In this document: piece after piece, positions 63,164 to 64,000 of the stretch | Numbering within the stretch: position 1 is the first letter of the stretch | How the letters are laid out: every line of letters starts with the position of its first letter | Source: Sinorhizobium kostiense | GTDB taxonomy: Bacteria; Pseudomonadota; Alphaproteobacteria; Rhizobiales; Rhizobiaceae | DNA: 64,000 nt | Assembly (NCBI RefSeq): GCF_017874595.1 | Contig: NZ_JAGILA010000003.1 | Span: 1 to 64,000 of the forward strand | Direction of reading: 5' to 3' | The notes under the pieces: generated by a model | Seen by the model: only the letters and a program-made list of their open reading frames with translations | Told to the model about the DNA's origin: nothing | Database searches by the model: none | Translations under genes and position numbers: made by a program

Positions 63164-64000
63164 GTGAGCGAGGAGCAGGATCTTTCCCTCAATGCCGTTC
63201 GCGCCTTCGTACAGGTCGCGCGCGACAGCAGCGTCACGCGGGCGTCGAAGACGCTCGGCATCACCCAGAGTTCTGTGAGCCGTCATATTGCGGTGCTTGA
63301 AGAATTTCTTGGTGCCAAGCTGATTGAGCGCCGCGGCCGGCAAAGCCAGTTGACGGACTTCGGCCGCCTGTTCGCCGACGCTGTTGCCGAGCCGCTCGAT
63401 ACGATCCTGTTCACCGCGAAGCGGATGCGCCGCAACGGCCGGAAGGACGGTAACCGCCTCGTGGTGCGGACGTCGCTCGCCACATTCGCCTACACTGTTC
63501 TCATCCCCAACCTGCGCGAATTCTCGAAAGAGATGGGTGGCGTGACAGTGGACGTCATCAGCACGCTTTCCGCTCCGACCTCCACTGACAGCTTCGACGT
63601 GCTTCTGACTCGTGATCTCACAATCACGGAGCCGGCGGATCGCTGGGACATCTATGACGAGCAGCTTGTCTGCGTCGGCGCCCCGGACTGTGTCGCCGGC
63701 CGCGGCCTCAAAGCCTTGCGGAATACACCCGTCATCGCTGTCACCTCCCGGCCGGACATTTTGCCGACCTGGCTGCGCGGCATGGACCTGAAAACCTCCG
63801 ATATTACGTCCGGCGCACGCTACGATCACCATTACCTCGCCTTGCCGGCCGTCACGACAGGAAACAGCCTTTTGGTGACGCCGCATATCGTGGTGGCGGA
63901 ACTGATCCGGCAGGGCCTACTGGAGATGCTTCCCGGCTCACGCGCGCCAAGCGGCATGCAGTACCGCGCCTATGCGATTGATCGCGGCTCCAATCCGGAT
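63164..64000 (+). CDS. LysR family transcriptional regulator (partial, runs off window)
   Basis: The frame starts at GTG 63164 with a GGAGGG ribosome site six bases upstream and stays open to the window end (279 codons so far). The N-terminal winged helix reads LNAVRAFVQVARDSSVTRASKTLGITQSSVSRHIAVLEEFLGAKLIERRG. The C-terminal part is the two-lobed effector domain, nearly complete. It is divergent from the Ugp-type import operon and is its likely regulator; the inducer may be the imported compound. Confidence 0.9.
   Translation, partial: MSEEQDLSLNAVRAFVQVARDSSVTRASKTLGITQSSVSRHIAVLEEFLGAKLIERRGRQSQLTDFGRLFADAVAEPLDTILFTAKRMRRNGRKDGNRLVVRTSLATFAYTVLIPNLREFSKEMGGVTVDVISTLSAPTSTDSFDVLLTRDLTITEPADRWDIYDEQLVCVGAPDCVAGRGLKALRNTPVIAVTSRPDILPTWLRGMDLKTSDITSGARYDHHYLALPAVTTGNSLLVTPHIVVAELIRQGLLEMLPGSRAPSGMQYRAYAIDRGSNPD

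Noticed and set aside
1..64000. CRISPR arrays, tRNA or rRNA genes, a replication origin or repABC genes
   Set aside because: No regularly spaced repeats, cloverleaf-like sequences, rRNA motifs or replication genes were noticed anywhere in the window.

Overview
The window is about 64 kb of accessory alphaproteobacterial DNA, most likely from the Rhizobiales (a symbiotic plasmid or symbiosis/genomic island of a Rhizobium, Sinorhizobium or Mesorhizobium type organism). This rests on the rhizobial protein families (MocR and GntR regulators, a NifA/RpoN type promoter, Ugp- and Pot-type ABC importers, a VirG-like relic) and on the very high load of broken insertion sequences. There are no rRNA or tRNA genes and no core housekeeping cluster. 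The genus cannot be resolved from the sequence alone.

Layout. 1-9.1 kb: a 1931-residue hybrid NRPS/PKS gene with an N-terminal thioesterase, preceded by a translationally coupled small gene and bracketed by two direct, degenerate IS91-type copies. 9.5-13.7 kb: a short-chain dehydrogenase, then a nest of insertion sequences (IS3 in IS110, with an IS1111-type element inside the IS3). 13.7-24.8 kb: a polyamine-type ABC importer with a creatinase/ectoine-hydrolase-like M24 protein, two related GntR regulators, a collapsed proC-like gene, and a 2-oxoglutarate/Fe(II) type oxygenase behind a textbook NifA-UAS plus sigma-54 promoter. 25-33 kb: a PfkB kinase and a graveyard of recombinase, AraC, reverse transcriptase and transposase relics. 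33-35.5 kb: a LuxR-type regulator behind a second nifH-like promoter, a rhizobial hypothetical gene and a virG-like relic. 35.5-43 kb: an acyl-CoA ligase and MocR regulator divergent from a three-gene biotin-dependent acyl-CoA carboxylase. 43.4-48.1 kb: hicAB, a GntR regulator and small genes.

48.3-64 kb is the most interesting part. Six plus-strand genes encode phosphoenolpyruvate mutase, an aminotransferase, a nucleotidyltransferase, a CDP-alcohol phosphotransferase, a methyltransferase/aminotransferase fusion and an MFS exporter. They read as a pathway that makes a C-P bonded phosphonate, activates it with CMP, attaches it to an alcohol (lipid or small polyol), modifies it and exports it. 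Facing them are seven minus-strand genes: a Ugp-type ABC importer, a glycerophosphodiester phosphodiesterase-like enzyme, an aminotransferase related to the fusion protein, and a 5'-nucleotidase-like phosphoesterase, with a divergent LysR regulator. They read as uptake and breakdown of a phosphodiester/phosphonate ester. No phosphonopyruvate decarboxylase is present, so phosphonoalanine rather than aminoethylphosphonate is the predicted intermediate. The back-to-back make/export and import/degrade arms recall rhizopine (mos/moc) loci; that parallel is inference.
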